Assembly (NCBI RefSeq): GCF_000687835.1
Contig: NZ_JHYB01000003.1
Coordinates: 124,001 to 188,000 of the forward strand
Direction of reading: 5' to 3'
DNA length: 64,000 nucleotides
Source of the DNA: Haploplasma modicum ATCC 29102
Lineage (GTDB): Bacteria; Bacillota_I; Bacilli_A; Acholeplasmatales; Acholeplasmataceae
Within the stretch, counting starts at the first letter, position 1. Each line of letters opens with the position of its first letter. This document shows positions 27,468-35,515 of this stretch, one piece after another. The notes under the pieces are model-generated. The model ran no database searches and was not told where the DNA came from. It worked only from the letters and a program-made list of their open reading frames with translations. The position numbers and the translations under genes are program-made.

Positions 27468-28715
27468 TTAGTTAATTTCAAAATAAGATACCCATTTTTT
27501 GGTAATTTTCACTTTTTCTTCTAATAACTCCTTTGAATAATTTTCAAACTTATTACTAATAACATCCTTTACCCTTTTAGAAAAATCTTTTTCGGTTGTA
27601 TCCATATTAAAAACTTCCTTAAAGACTTCTTTATTCATTAGTTCATTATATATATATTTTTTAATTGCGTTATTAGAACTTTTCTTTAGTTTTTTTCCTT
27701 TTTTAGTGAAATTTTTTTTATTAGTAATTAGGCCAAGGTATCTTAAAGTGTTTAGATATTTTTGTAATGAATCATCTTCGTATATTTTAATGTTATTTGT
27801 AGAAATAATTTTCATCAGCTCATCGAAGGAAATATCTTCAGGAAAATTTGTGCCATATCCTAGTATAATAATTTCTTTCCCGGATTTTCTTGAAGAACCA
27901 TTACTATTTATTGTTCTAAGTGTATTTATATGTTCAATGTTGAAAAATATTTCATAATTTATATCATTTTCAAATAGTTCAATTACTCTGTCTGTTGCAT
28001 TATTTGATATTATCACATAAGCTCCTTTAGAAATTTGTTTATCCAACATTTTTTTAAGTTCTTTGAAATCATCAAATGTAAATCCCTCTTTTTGATATCC
28101 CGTAAAGCCATTTTCTCCACCATAATCATAAGGTGGATCAACATAAATTATGTCTCCTTTTTTTACTTTCATAAGTGCATCTTTGTAATTTCCGCTTAGT
28201 ATTTCTACACTTTTGGAAAAATAACTTGATAATTTATAAATGTTTTCTTCTTCATAAATGCTAGGATTTTTATACTTGCCTTCTGGAGTGTTGAATTCAC
28301 CTCTTAAATTTACTCTATACAAACCGTTATAGCATGTTTTATTGAGAAAAATAGTTCTTGCAGCCTTTTCATAATCTTCCATATTGTTATATTCTTCTTT
28401 ATCTCTGTCTATTTTACGAATATCATAATAATAATTTTCTATTTCATTATATTTTTTTTTGTGTTCAGAAAGTTTTTCAATTAATTTTTTAGGATTATCT
28501 TTTACAATTTTATATGCATTAATTAGTTCGTTGTTTAAGTCATTAATTATAGTTTTATCGTGCTTTAACTTAATAAATATTGAGCCGCCACCAACAAACG
28601 GTTCATGAAAAGTATAATCACCACTATTGAACTTAGTAAACATATGAATTTTTTCAATAATTATATCGGAAATCTGTCTTTTACCGCCTGCCCATTTAAC
28701 AAATGGTTTCATCAT
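27468..28715 (-). CDS. Dam-like DNA adenine N6-methyltransferase with C-terminal extension
   Basis: About 415 aa of the D12 class. Motif X/I is KPFVKWAGGKRQ and FHEPFVGGGSIF, motif IV is YVDPPYD, and KTCYNGLYRVNLRGEFN is the usual target-recognition neighbourhood. Dam proteins have about 270-300 aa; here about 130 more follow and resemble the small protein at 22054-22533. The ATG pair at 28715 follows AGGAGA and is preferred over the in-frame TTG at 28736. It probably protects host DNA from the helicase-nuclease downstream. The recognition site may be GATC, but this is not provable from sequence. Confidence 0.88.
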   Translation of the reverse strand: MMKPFVKWAGGKRQISDIIIEKIHMFTKFNSGDYTFHEPFVGGGSIFIKLKHDKTIINDLNNELINAYKIVKDNPKKLIEKLSEHKKKYNEIENYYYDIRKIDRDKEEYNNMEDYEKAARTIFLNKTCYNGLYRVNLRGEFNTPEGKYKNPSIYEEENIYKLSSYFSKSVEILSGNYKDALMKVKKGDIIYVDPPYDYGGENGFTGYQKEGFTFDDFKELKKMLDKQISKGAYVIISNNATDRVIELFENDINYEIFFNIEHINTLRTINSNGSSRKSGKEIIILGYGTNFPEDISFDELMKIISTNNIKIYEDDSLQKYLNTLRYLGLITNKKNFTKKGKKLKKSSNNAIKKYIYNELMNKEVFKEVFNMDTTEKDFSKRVKDVISNKFENYSKELLEEKVKITKKWVSYFEIN

Positions 28716-28749
28716 TTCATCATTCTCTCCTATCAATTGTTTATTAACT

Positions 28750-28779
28750 ATTATAATTATATCATAAAGAAAGTATCAA
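28750..28779 (-). promoter_or_regulatory. Promoter of the methyltransferase gene
   Basis: Minus strand TTGATA (28779-28774), an 18-bp spacer and TATAAT (28755-28750), about 35 bp upstream of the ATG. This is the only good promoter seen ahead of the putative defence operon. A second weak one may lie in 27348-27467. Confidence 0.6.
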
Positions 28780-28844
28780 CACAATTTCGCCAATTAATTG
28801 AAAAAATATATACCTTATAATTATATTTATTTTATATTGAATAA

Positions 28845-28882
28845 AAAACCACCTCTAAGCTTGCAGCTTAAAAAGTGGCATT
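28845..28882 (-). terminator. Terminator after the V-ATPase subunit D remnant
   Basis: The minus strand has CCACTTTTTAAGC, a short loop, GCTTAGAGGTGG and six T. It lies directly after the stop of the subunit D remnant. Confidence 0.75.
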
Positions 28883-28886
28883 TTTT

Positions 28887-29449
28887 CTATTTATTTCTCT
28901 TAGCTCTTTCAGCTAATACCTTTTCCATAACAATATCCTTACTCTTCATAATTCTAACTGTATTACTACGTTCAGTATCTTCAAGTTTCATTGTTATTCT
29001 TTTAATATTATCTCTTAAGTCTGGAATCATTACATTTTCAATAACGTTAACTCTTCTTCTATTTTTTGCTATTTCTTCCGTCATTAAGTGAATACTTTGT
29101 TCCATTTCGGATAGTTTAATTAGTTTAGGAAATAGATCATTCATTTTATTTTCTACTTCATTAATTTCCATTGGTGCACTTATTTCACTATATATTTGAT
29201 TACCTTTTGTATCAATTTCTTTTAAATCAATTTTAGGTATTTCAACAGTCATAATTGATTTATGTTTATAATCAATTTCAATTTTACTACTAAGAATCAT
29301 TAACATTTCATAAATGTCTACTAAGGCCTTTTTTTGTTTCATTTTAACAAACACACCTAAAACATCAGAAAAAAGTAAATCAACTTCTTCACTTAATTCC
29401 CTAGTTTCATTAATTCCATTCTTGTTGGATTAATTTGGCCTTTGTTCAT
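28887..29449 (-). pseudogene. V-type ATPase subunit D, internally deleted remnant
   Basis: The C-terminal 155 codons carry the subunit D signature (AKNRRRVNVIENVMIPDL, then ITMKLEDTER). A normal N-terminus with ATG at 29449 and a strong AAGGAG site reads MNKGQINPTRMELMKL and then hits TAA. In another frame ELSEEVDLLFSDVLG leads into the rest. The helix that normally joins the two parts (about 33 codons) is missing, and the join is out of frame. Subunit D forms the central stalk of V-type ATPases, so the product would not work. No other V-ATPase genes are in the window. Confidence 0.85.
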
Positions 29450-29606
29450 AGTTACTCCTTATCTTTGTAATAATATTTATCATTATTTTTTATAAAAACT
29501 TGTTGGTTTTATATCGTTTTCATAGTTTTTACTATTGAAATTTCTATTTTCTAAAAAAATAAGTGGTTTTTATGCTAAAAACAGTCAAAAGCGTCATTTT
29601 TTGCAT

Positions 29607-29638
29607 AAAAAAAAGGTCTGATACATATGTATCAAACC
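29607..29638 (-). terminator. Terminator hairpin left of the decayed insertion sequence
   Basis: The minus strand reads GGTTTGATACATATGTATCAG and ACC followed by eight T. It contains the palindrome TGATACATATGTATCA. It would terminate leftward transcription from a gene that once lay to the right, where the decayed element now sits. The rest of 29450-29646 shows no gene. Confidence 0.7.
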
Positions 29639-29646
29639 TATACTAT

Positions 29647-31127
29647 TGAATCGACTCTATTAAGTTGGAGATAAAATCAATTAATCCACACCTATTATAA
29701 TTCATTTATTATTTTATGTCTATAATCAACAGGACTCATTTTTAATTTAGACACTATTCTTGTTGTATTATAGTAATTTATATACTCATCAATTGCTGCT
29801 AGTAAATCATCAGCATTTTTATATTTGTGTTCATGGCCATACCACATTTCTTCTTTCATTCTTCCAAAAAAAGTTTCAGTTGGACTATTGTCAAACAGTT
29901 CCCTTTTCTACTCATTGATTGAATAATCCCTAACTTTTATAAACGTTCTCTATACCTAGAGTTTTGATATTGCACTCCTTGATCAGATTGGATCATCATC
30001 CCTTTTATTTTATTTCCATGTATCTTTTCAAGGTCATCTAACATTAACATTTTTTTATCCATTTTCACGTCTTTTCCTGCCTTATAAGCTAGTACCTCAC
30101 GTGAATCAAAATCAATAATTGGCGATAGATAAACTGACTCTTCATCCAAAGGAAACACACTTATATCTGTACCTGCTTTTTCATATGGAAAAGATTTTTG
30201 AAATTTTGACTCATTTCATTAACTTTTACTCCTCCCATATCACCTTCATATGAATTATATTTGCGCCAGTTTCTTTTTTTAATCTTAAGATATTCCTTTT
30301 CCCTCATTATATCGTTTACTTTGTTTTTGCCAATATGATAGCCTAACTTTATAAGTTCTATATGAATTCTTTGATAGCCCATTATTTTCTTATGTTTGTC
30401 TTTATAAAGATAATCTATCACTTTTTTAATCTCTTCATATTTATCTGGTTTCTCTTATTTAAACTCTGATAAATGATATTAATATACTGAACTTGCCATT
30501 CCTGTTATTTCTAGAAGGATTTCTAATTTAAACTCTTTCCTTAACTCCATAACAATTAAAGCTTTTTCTTTATTTGTTACACCTTCTAGTTTTTTGGTTA
30601 AGGATTGAGATTTTTTTAAATACTCTATCTCCGCTCTTAATCTTTGGTTTTCTTCAATAAGTTTTTTATCAACTATTACTTTTGCTCTTTCATCTTTTAA
30701 AACATAATTCTTTCAGGGTAAGTATCTTCTATTCCTGCTTCTCCTTTAGCTCTATAAATCTTTAACCATCCACCTAGTATAGTTGGATCTAATAAACCTA
30801 AATCTAAAGAAACACTTCTTATTGATTCTCCATTTTTTAATACTCTTGAAATCGCTAATAGTTTTGTATCTCTATAATATATTTTATCTTCCCGATTTAA
30901 AAAACATCTTTCCCAAATTTCTTATAAAAATTTATTAAATACTTTAAATTTCCTATATTATAATTTCCGTTATCTTCTGAAATATGTGATAGAGATTTTT
31001 TGTTTAAAACATGTTCCTCACACATCTTTAGTTTTTCTTCTAATGTTAATCTCATAAAAAAAGACTCCTTTGTTTAAGATTAGGTATGGTTATTATACCT
31101 TATCTCCAACTTTTGGGAGTCAGTTCA
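29647..31127 (-). mobile_element. Decayed IS150-like (IS3-family) insertion sequence
   Basis: The ends share TTGAATCGACTC / CTGAACTGACTC followed by AAGTTGGAGATAA as inverted repeats, giving an element of about 1.48 kb. The minus strand carries recognisable OrfA and OrfB pieces broken by several frameshifts and stops. The right end lies only eight bases beyond the 3' CCA of tRNA-Leu. It is unrelated in detail to the intact element at 19653-21293. Confidence 0.85.
29690..31057 (-). pseudogene. IS150-like transposase remnants (OrfA and OrfB)
   Basis: Reading leftwards, an OrfA start (ATG 31057, MRLTLEEKLKMCEEHVLNKK) is broken and continues in other frames with helix-turn-helix pieces (GLLDPTILGGWLKIYRAKGE). 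OrfB pieces follow: HTH_21 (GYQRIHIELIKLGYHIGKNK, 30161-30421), the rve part with LSPIIDFDSRE and IQSDQGVQY (29937-30158), and finally DNSPTETFFGRMKEEMWYG to the C-terminus (29690-29920). The DDE acidic residues are present but lie in at least three disconnected frames, so no active enzyme can be made. Confidence 0.88.
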
Positions 31128-31135
31128 GTTTTGTA

Positions 31136-31219
31136 TGGTGCGGGTGACAGGAATCGAACCTGCACGCCAATGGCGCTAGATCCTAAGTCTAGTGCGTCTG
31201 CCAGTTCCGCCACACCCGC
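31136..31219 (-). tRNA. tRNA-Leu (anticodon UAG)
   Basis: 84 nt with acceptor GCGGGTG/CACCCGC, a long variable arm typical of class II tRNAs, anticodon loop CTTAGGA and T loop GTTCGAT. The 3' CCA is encoded. The decayed insertion sequence abuts its 3' side. Confidence 0.95.
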
Positions 31220-31241
31220 GCAACAACTATTATACATCTAT

Positions 31242-32126
31242 TTAGTTGTCTTTGTCAATATCTTTTGAAACTTTACGTGATTTTATTTTATTTAACAGTG
31301 GTCTACCGAAAAATACTAAGGCTGTTGTTAGTGTTGATACAACCGCATAAAGAATAAGTGTTCTAGTTAATACGTTATTATATTTTGAAAGAGTTGTAAA
31401 ATCTGGTGTTTTTGTTCTCTCTTCTAATTCATATTTTTCAATGATGGATTTATAGGCATCAGTATTACCATTGAAACTATTTGAAATGATTGTTTTTCCT
31501 TCTATTTTGTATTCAGGTTCACTTGCTGAGTTTAGGTCATATAAATCATCGTTGTTTATTTCTAGGAAACTATCGTCTAAGACTTTATCTTCTTTAATTC
31601 CTTTGAAGTTAATTTGATTGATTTTACTTAAACTTGTTGAATTATTTTGTGTATCGTTATAAAATTTGACTTCACTAAAATAAATAGGTTCGGCTACAAA
31701 TCCTTTTAATATTCCCTCTTTGAATTTTAGGTTATAATTGTTTGAAATAAATGTACTACTGTTTTCTTTTATTTCTAATCTTATTCCATCAAAATTTTCT
31801 TTTGAGCTAAAATCATGAAGATATAACATTATTCCTTCTGTTACTGATTTTTTGCTTTCTTTTGTGAAATGATAAATATAAACTTTAAAGTTAATATCTT
31901 CACTATTATAAACAAATCTATAAATCGGTTCTTCTAAGTATTTGTTTGAACCAACAATTAACATTGTATTATCAACAAAGTCTGTTATTTTTCCTTCGTT
32001 TAAATTTACTAGTGCTTCTTGTTCAAAGAAATTTCTTGTTCTATCCATTAAGGCATTTGAGATAAACATAAATCCTATTAATAAAACCATTATTCCATAT
32101 ATTATTTTAAATGCTGTGCTTCTCAT
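31242..32126 (-). CDS. Membrane-anchored protein with external domain, paralogue of the 59875-61089 protein
   Basis: 294 aa: one N-terminal membrane helix (about 8-28), about 220 external residues, a second helix (about 250-272) and a short basic/acidic tail. No known domain recognised. NKYLEEPIYRF and YKSIIEKYELEERTKTPDF match DKYLKDPIYLA and VKTKYELEDNYKNLDL at similar positions in the 404-aa protein at 59875-61089, so the two are probably paralogues. This copy lacks the SAP/Rho-N-like C-terminus. Function unknown. Confidence 0.75.
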   Translation of the reverse strand: MRSTAFKIIYGIMVLLIGFMFISNALMDRTRNFFEQEALVNLNEGKITDFVDNTMLIVGSNKYLEEPIYRFVYNSEDINFKVYIYHFTKESKKSVTEGIMLYLHDFSSKENFDGIRLEIKENSSTFISNNYNLKFKEGILKGFVAEPIYFSEVKFYNDTQNNSTSLSKINQINFKGIKEDKVLDDSFLEINNDDLYDLNSASEPEYKIEGKTIISNSFNGNTDAYKSIIEKYELEERTKTPDFTTLSKYNNVLTRTLILYAVVSTLTTALVFFGRPLLNKIKSRKVSKDIDKDN

Positions 32127-32213
32127 CTAATCACTTCTTTCTATCTTTATATATAATACCTTTTAATTACTCTTTTTACAAGATAATCAAAAAATAATTG
32201 AATAAATAAGTAT

Positions 32214-32254
32214 TTAAAAAATGGTCAATTGAATTATAAATTCAGTTGACCATA
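32214..32254 (-). terminator. Terminator after malQ
   Basis: The minus strand has ATGGTCAACTGAAT, a small loop, ATTCAATTGACCAT and TTTTTAAA. The stem is about 14 bp with one GT pair. The T-rich flank on the other side might also terminate rightward transcripts. Confidence 0.85.
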
Positions 32255-32259
32255 TTATT

Positions 32260-33726
32260 TTATCTGTTTCTTCCATAAAGATTTGTGAAGTGTCTTACCT
32301 TATTTATTAGTTTTTCTGTTTGATAATCTTTATTTAAGCGCCATTGCCAATTACCACCAAGTGTTGAAGGTGTATTCATTCTTGCTTCACTTCCTAAGTT
32401 TAAGTAATCTTGCATTGGAATGATACTTATTCGTGCTTTTGATTTTAACGTTTCTTTAATTAAAGAATCGGTTGCTAAGTCTAGGTTATCACAATTAATA
32501 TAATCAAGGCAATAAGTTAAATCATTTTCATTTAGCTTTGTAAACCATTCTTTTGTTGTTTCATTATCATGAGTTCCTGTATAAGCAATTGAATTTTCTG
32601 AGTATAAATGAGGAATATAATCACTTTCTTCTCTTGAATCAAAAGCAAACTGCAATAGCTTCATTCCTGGATAGTTTGTTTCCTTAAGCAGTGCTCTAAC
32701 CTCATCAGTAATAACTCCTAGATCTTCAGCTATAATATTAAGGTTACCTAACTCTTCACTAACTTTTAATAATAGTTCCCTTCCTAATGCTTTTTCCCAT
32801 TTACCGTTTTTTGCTGTTTCTTCATTTGCTGGAATGCTAAAATAGTTAACAAATCCAATGAAGTGATCTACTCTAATCATATCAAAAAGATTAGTTTGAT
32901 GTTTAATTCTTTCAATCCACCATTTAAAGTTTTCTTCCCTATGTTTTTCCCAGTTGTATAATGGATTCCCCCATAACTGTCCATCTTTTGAGAAGTTATC
33001 TGGTGGTACTCCTGCAACATGGGTTGGTTTATTATCTTTATCTAATTGGAATAATTTAGGATTTGTAAAACAATCACTACTGTCATATGATACATATATT
33101 GGAATATCACCGATTATTTTAATGCCTCTTCTATTTGCATACTCTTTTAGATTAAAATACTGGAAATAAGCAATATATTGCATAAACATTTGGAAGTTAA
33201 TTTCATCGTGATATTTTTCCTCTAACTCTTTAATAGTTAATGGATCTCTTAGTCTTACTTCATTTGGCCAATAAAGAAGCGAGATATCGTCATATCCCTT
33301 CTTAATAGCCATAAAAAGTGCATAGTCATATAACCAGTCATTATTTCTTACAAACTCTTTAAATTCATGTTTATTTAAGTCAAAGTTTTTAAATGCTTTT
33401 CTAAGAATAAGATATCTTTCTTGATATAGTCTTCCGTAATCTATTTTATCTTCAAACTCAGATATTTTAATATCTTCTATTTTCAATAAATGATCAATTA
33501 CTAAAAAGTCTAGATCAATAAAATATGGGTTTAATGCATTTGATGAAAAACTTTGATATGGTGAATCACCATAAGATGTTGGTCCGAGTGGTAAAATTTG
33601 CCAATAAGTTTGATTTGTTTTTTCTAAAAAATCAACAAACTTATAAGCTTCTCTTCCAAATGTACCAATTCCATGCTCACTAGGTAGACTTGTTACGTGT
33701 AATAATATTCCTGTTTCCCTTTTCAT
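32260..33726 (-). CDS. malQ: 4-alpha-glucanotransferase (amylomaltase, GH77)
   Basis: 488 aa. The GH77 N-terminus (GILLHVTSLPSEHGIGTFG) and WQILPLGPTSYGDSPYQSFS are characteristic. The nucleophile Asp is in DMIRVDHFIGFVNYF, the acid/base Glu in IIAEDLG and the third Asp in YTGTHDNETTKEWF. The enzyme transfers glucan segments between imported maltodextrins and releases glucose in the cytoplasm. It overlaps the alpha-glucosidase gene by four bases (ATGA). Length is normal. Confidence 0.97.
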   Translation of the reverse strand: MKRETGILLHVTSLPSEHGIGTFGREAYKFVDFLEKTNQTYWQILPLGPTSYGDSPYQSFSSNALNPYFIDLDFLVIDHLLKIEDIKISEFEDKIDYGRLYQERYLILRKAFKNFDLNKHEFKEFVRNNDWLYDYALFMAIKKGYDDISLLYWPNEVRLRDPLTIKELEEKYHDEINFQMFMQYIAYFQYFNLKEYANRRGIKIIGDIPIYVSYDSSDCFTNPKLFQLDKDNKPTHVAGVPPDNFSKDGQLWGNPLYNWEKHREENFKWWIERIKHQTNLFDMIRVDHFIGFVNYFSIPANEETAKNGKWEKALGRELLLKVSEELGNLNIIAEDLGVITDEVRALLKETNYPGMKLLQFAFDSREESDYIPHLYSENSIAYTGTHDNETTKEWFTKLNENDLTYCLDYINCDNLDLATDSLIKETLKSKARISIIPMQDYLNLGSEARMNTPSTLGGNWQWRLNKDYQTEKLINKVRHFTNLYGRNR

Positions 33727-35399
33727 TTGAATACCTCCAAGACAACCGACTCATACGGTCTTAATTTAATTATATTATTTTTTATTAAGATATCTTCATA
33801 ATTTTTTAATAAAATGTTTTTTACTTTATAAGTAACTTTATACTCATATACATCTTTAGAAAAAGAGTTAATTACTAATATCTTTTTATCATTACTTTCT
33901 CTTTCATAAATATATAAATTAGGATCTTTTAATTTTAATTGTTTATATTTACCGAAAACTAAAACTTCTTGATATTCACTATTTTTTCTAAGTTCTAGAA
34001 TTTTTTTATAATGGTGCCAAATAGATGATTCATCACTAATGTTATCTAATACATTAATATCTTTATAGTTACTATTTATTAATACTTTAGGTTTAACCTT
34101 ACTAAATCCAGCAAACTCACTATTTTCCCACTGGATTCCCGTTCTAGCGTGATCTCTAGAACTCTTAGCAACAATTCTCAACTTTTCTTTTTCACTTAAA
34201 TCTTTATCTAACGAATGATAATGATTAATACTTGAAACATCATTAAACTCACTAAATTTTGTAAAATGATAATTTGTCATACCGATTTCTTCACCTTGAT
34301 AAATAAACGGTGTTCCTCGCATTAAATAAAGTGCGGTTGCAAGCATTTTCGCAGACTCCTTAAAAAATGCTAAGTCACCATAATGGCTCATTAGTCTTGG
34401 TTGATCATGGTTTAACCAGTTTAGTGGTAACCACCCTTTATCCGTAAAGGCCGTTTGCCAATTATTAAATACTCTCTTAAGTGATAAAACATCAGTCTTT
34501 AAATCCTTATAGTCAGTAATATCATTAAGATTATTGCACCAATTATGATCAAAATTAAATACCATTGATAATTCAAATCTATCAAATGCACTATATTTTA
34601 ATCCTGACTTAATTGAGGCTGCACCTCCAACTTCACCTATTGTTAAAGCATCATATTTACTAAATAGTTTTTCATTTAATTCTTTTAAATATGTATGTAC
34701 TTTAGGAAGATTAGAAAACTTATTCCAATCTAGAACTATTTCATTACTTTTAGTTGAATCAATAAAAGGTGCTCTATCTAAATGACTTACAGCATCAATT
34801 CTAAAACCATCAACACCTAAATCTAACCACCATTTACCAACATTAATCATTTCATTTCTTACTTCTTTGTTTTTCCAGTTTAAATCAGGCATTTTATTTG
34901 AAAAAATTTTCATATAAAACATATTTGTTTGTTGATCATAATTCCAAGCACTTCCCGAGAAAAAAGAACCCCAGTTTGTTGGTGGCATTAATTTATCATT
35001 AACTAACTTACCCTCTTCCCAAATATAATAATCCCTTTTATCATTATTTATACTACTTCTTGATTCAATGAACCAAGGATGTTCATCTGATGTATGATTT
35101 AAGACAAAATCTAAAATTATTTTAATATCTAAAGTTTTAGCTTTCTTCAATAATTCTTTAAAATCATCTAAGGTACCAAACTCTTTTGCTACATCAAAAA
35201 AATTTCTTACATCATATCCATTATCATCCATCGGCGAATCATAAAAAGGACAAATCCAAATTAAATCAATACCAAGTTCTTTCAAATAATCTAACTTTAA
35301 AGTAATACCTTTAATATCACCAATTCCATCATTGTTAGAGTCAAAGAAACTTCTTGGATAAATTTGATAACCGTTTCTAGTCATCCACCACTTTCTCAA
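33723..35399 (-). CDS. malL: Cytoplasmic alpha-glucosidase / oligo-1,6-glucosidase (GH13)
   Basis: 558 aa of the GH13 oligo-1,6-glucosidase/alpha-glucosidase group. YQIYPRSFFDSNNDGIGDIK is followed by DFVLNHTSDEHPWF, nucleophile Asp in DGFRIDAVSHLD, general acid Glu in LTIGEVGG, and NHDQPRLMS. No signal peptide. The start is a TTG; MRKWWMTRNGYQIYPRSF lines up with normal family N-termini. It hydrolyses short maltodextrins to glucose. It shares a 100-bp divergent intergenic region with the neopullulanase-like gene. Confidence 0.92.
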   Translation of the reverse strand: MRKWWMTRNGYQIYPRSFFDSNNDGIGDIKGITLKLDYLKELGIDLIWICPFYDSPMDDNGYDVRNFFDVAKEFGTLDDFKELLKKAKTLDIKIILDFVLNHTSDEHPWFIESRSSINNDKRDYYIWEEGKLVNDKLMPPTNWGSFFSGSAWNYDQQTNMFYMKIFSNKMPDLNWKNKEVRNEMINVGKWWLDLGVDGFRIDAVSHLDRAPFIDSTKSNEIVLDWNKFSNLPKVHTYLKELNEKLFSKYDALTIGEVGGAASIKSGLKYSAFDRFELSMVFNFDHNWCNNLNDITDYKDLKTDVLSLKRVFNNWQTAFTDKGWLPLNWLNHDQPRLMSHYGDLAFFKESAKMLATALYLMRGTPFIYQGEEIGMTNYHFTKFSEFNDVSSINHYHSLDKDLSEKEKLRIVAKSSRDHARTGIQWENSEFAGFSKVKPKVLINSNYKDINVLDNISDESSIWHHYKKILELRKNSEYQEVLVFGKYKQLKLKDPNLYIYERESNDKKILVINSFSKDVYEYKVTYKVKNILLKNYEDILIKNNIIKLRPYESVVLEVFK

Positions 35400-35493
35400 T
35401 CAAATCGCCCGCCTTTACTATGTATATTTTATCATAAGTTTTTAACTAGTAAATTGTGTTATCGGTCTCACAATGAAAGCCCTTTTAAAAATG

Positions 35494-35499
35494 TTATAA
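35494..35499 (+). promoter_or_regulatory. -10 box of the neopullulanase-malR unit
   Basis: TATAAT at 35494-35499 is immediately followed by an ATG (35501) that is too close to be the start. The real start is therefore the ATG at 35516. The leader would be only about 10 bases with a weak GGTGAT site. The opposite strand has TTTACT with a 16-bp spacer to TAAAAT for malL. Confidence 0.55.
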
Positions 35500-35515
35500 T
35501 ATGGTTGGTGATAAT

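Noticed and set aside
21517-28715. Canonical Dnd phosphorothioation system
   Set aside because: Only a DndD-like ATPase is present. No cysteine desulfurase, DndB, DndC or convincing DndE gene is seen within the window.
29937-30421. Two short open frames as independent small genes
   Set aside because: Both are pieces of the decayed IS150-like transposase, in different frames and without starts of their own.
31086-31268. Open frame over the tRNA-Leu region
   Set aside because: It lies antisense to a clear tRNA and includes the end of the decayed insertion sequence.
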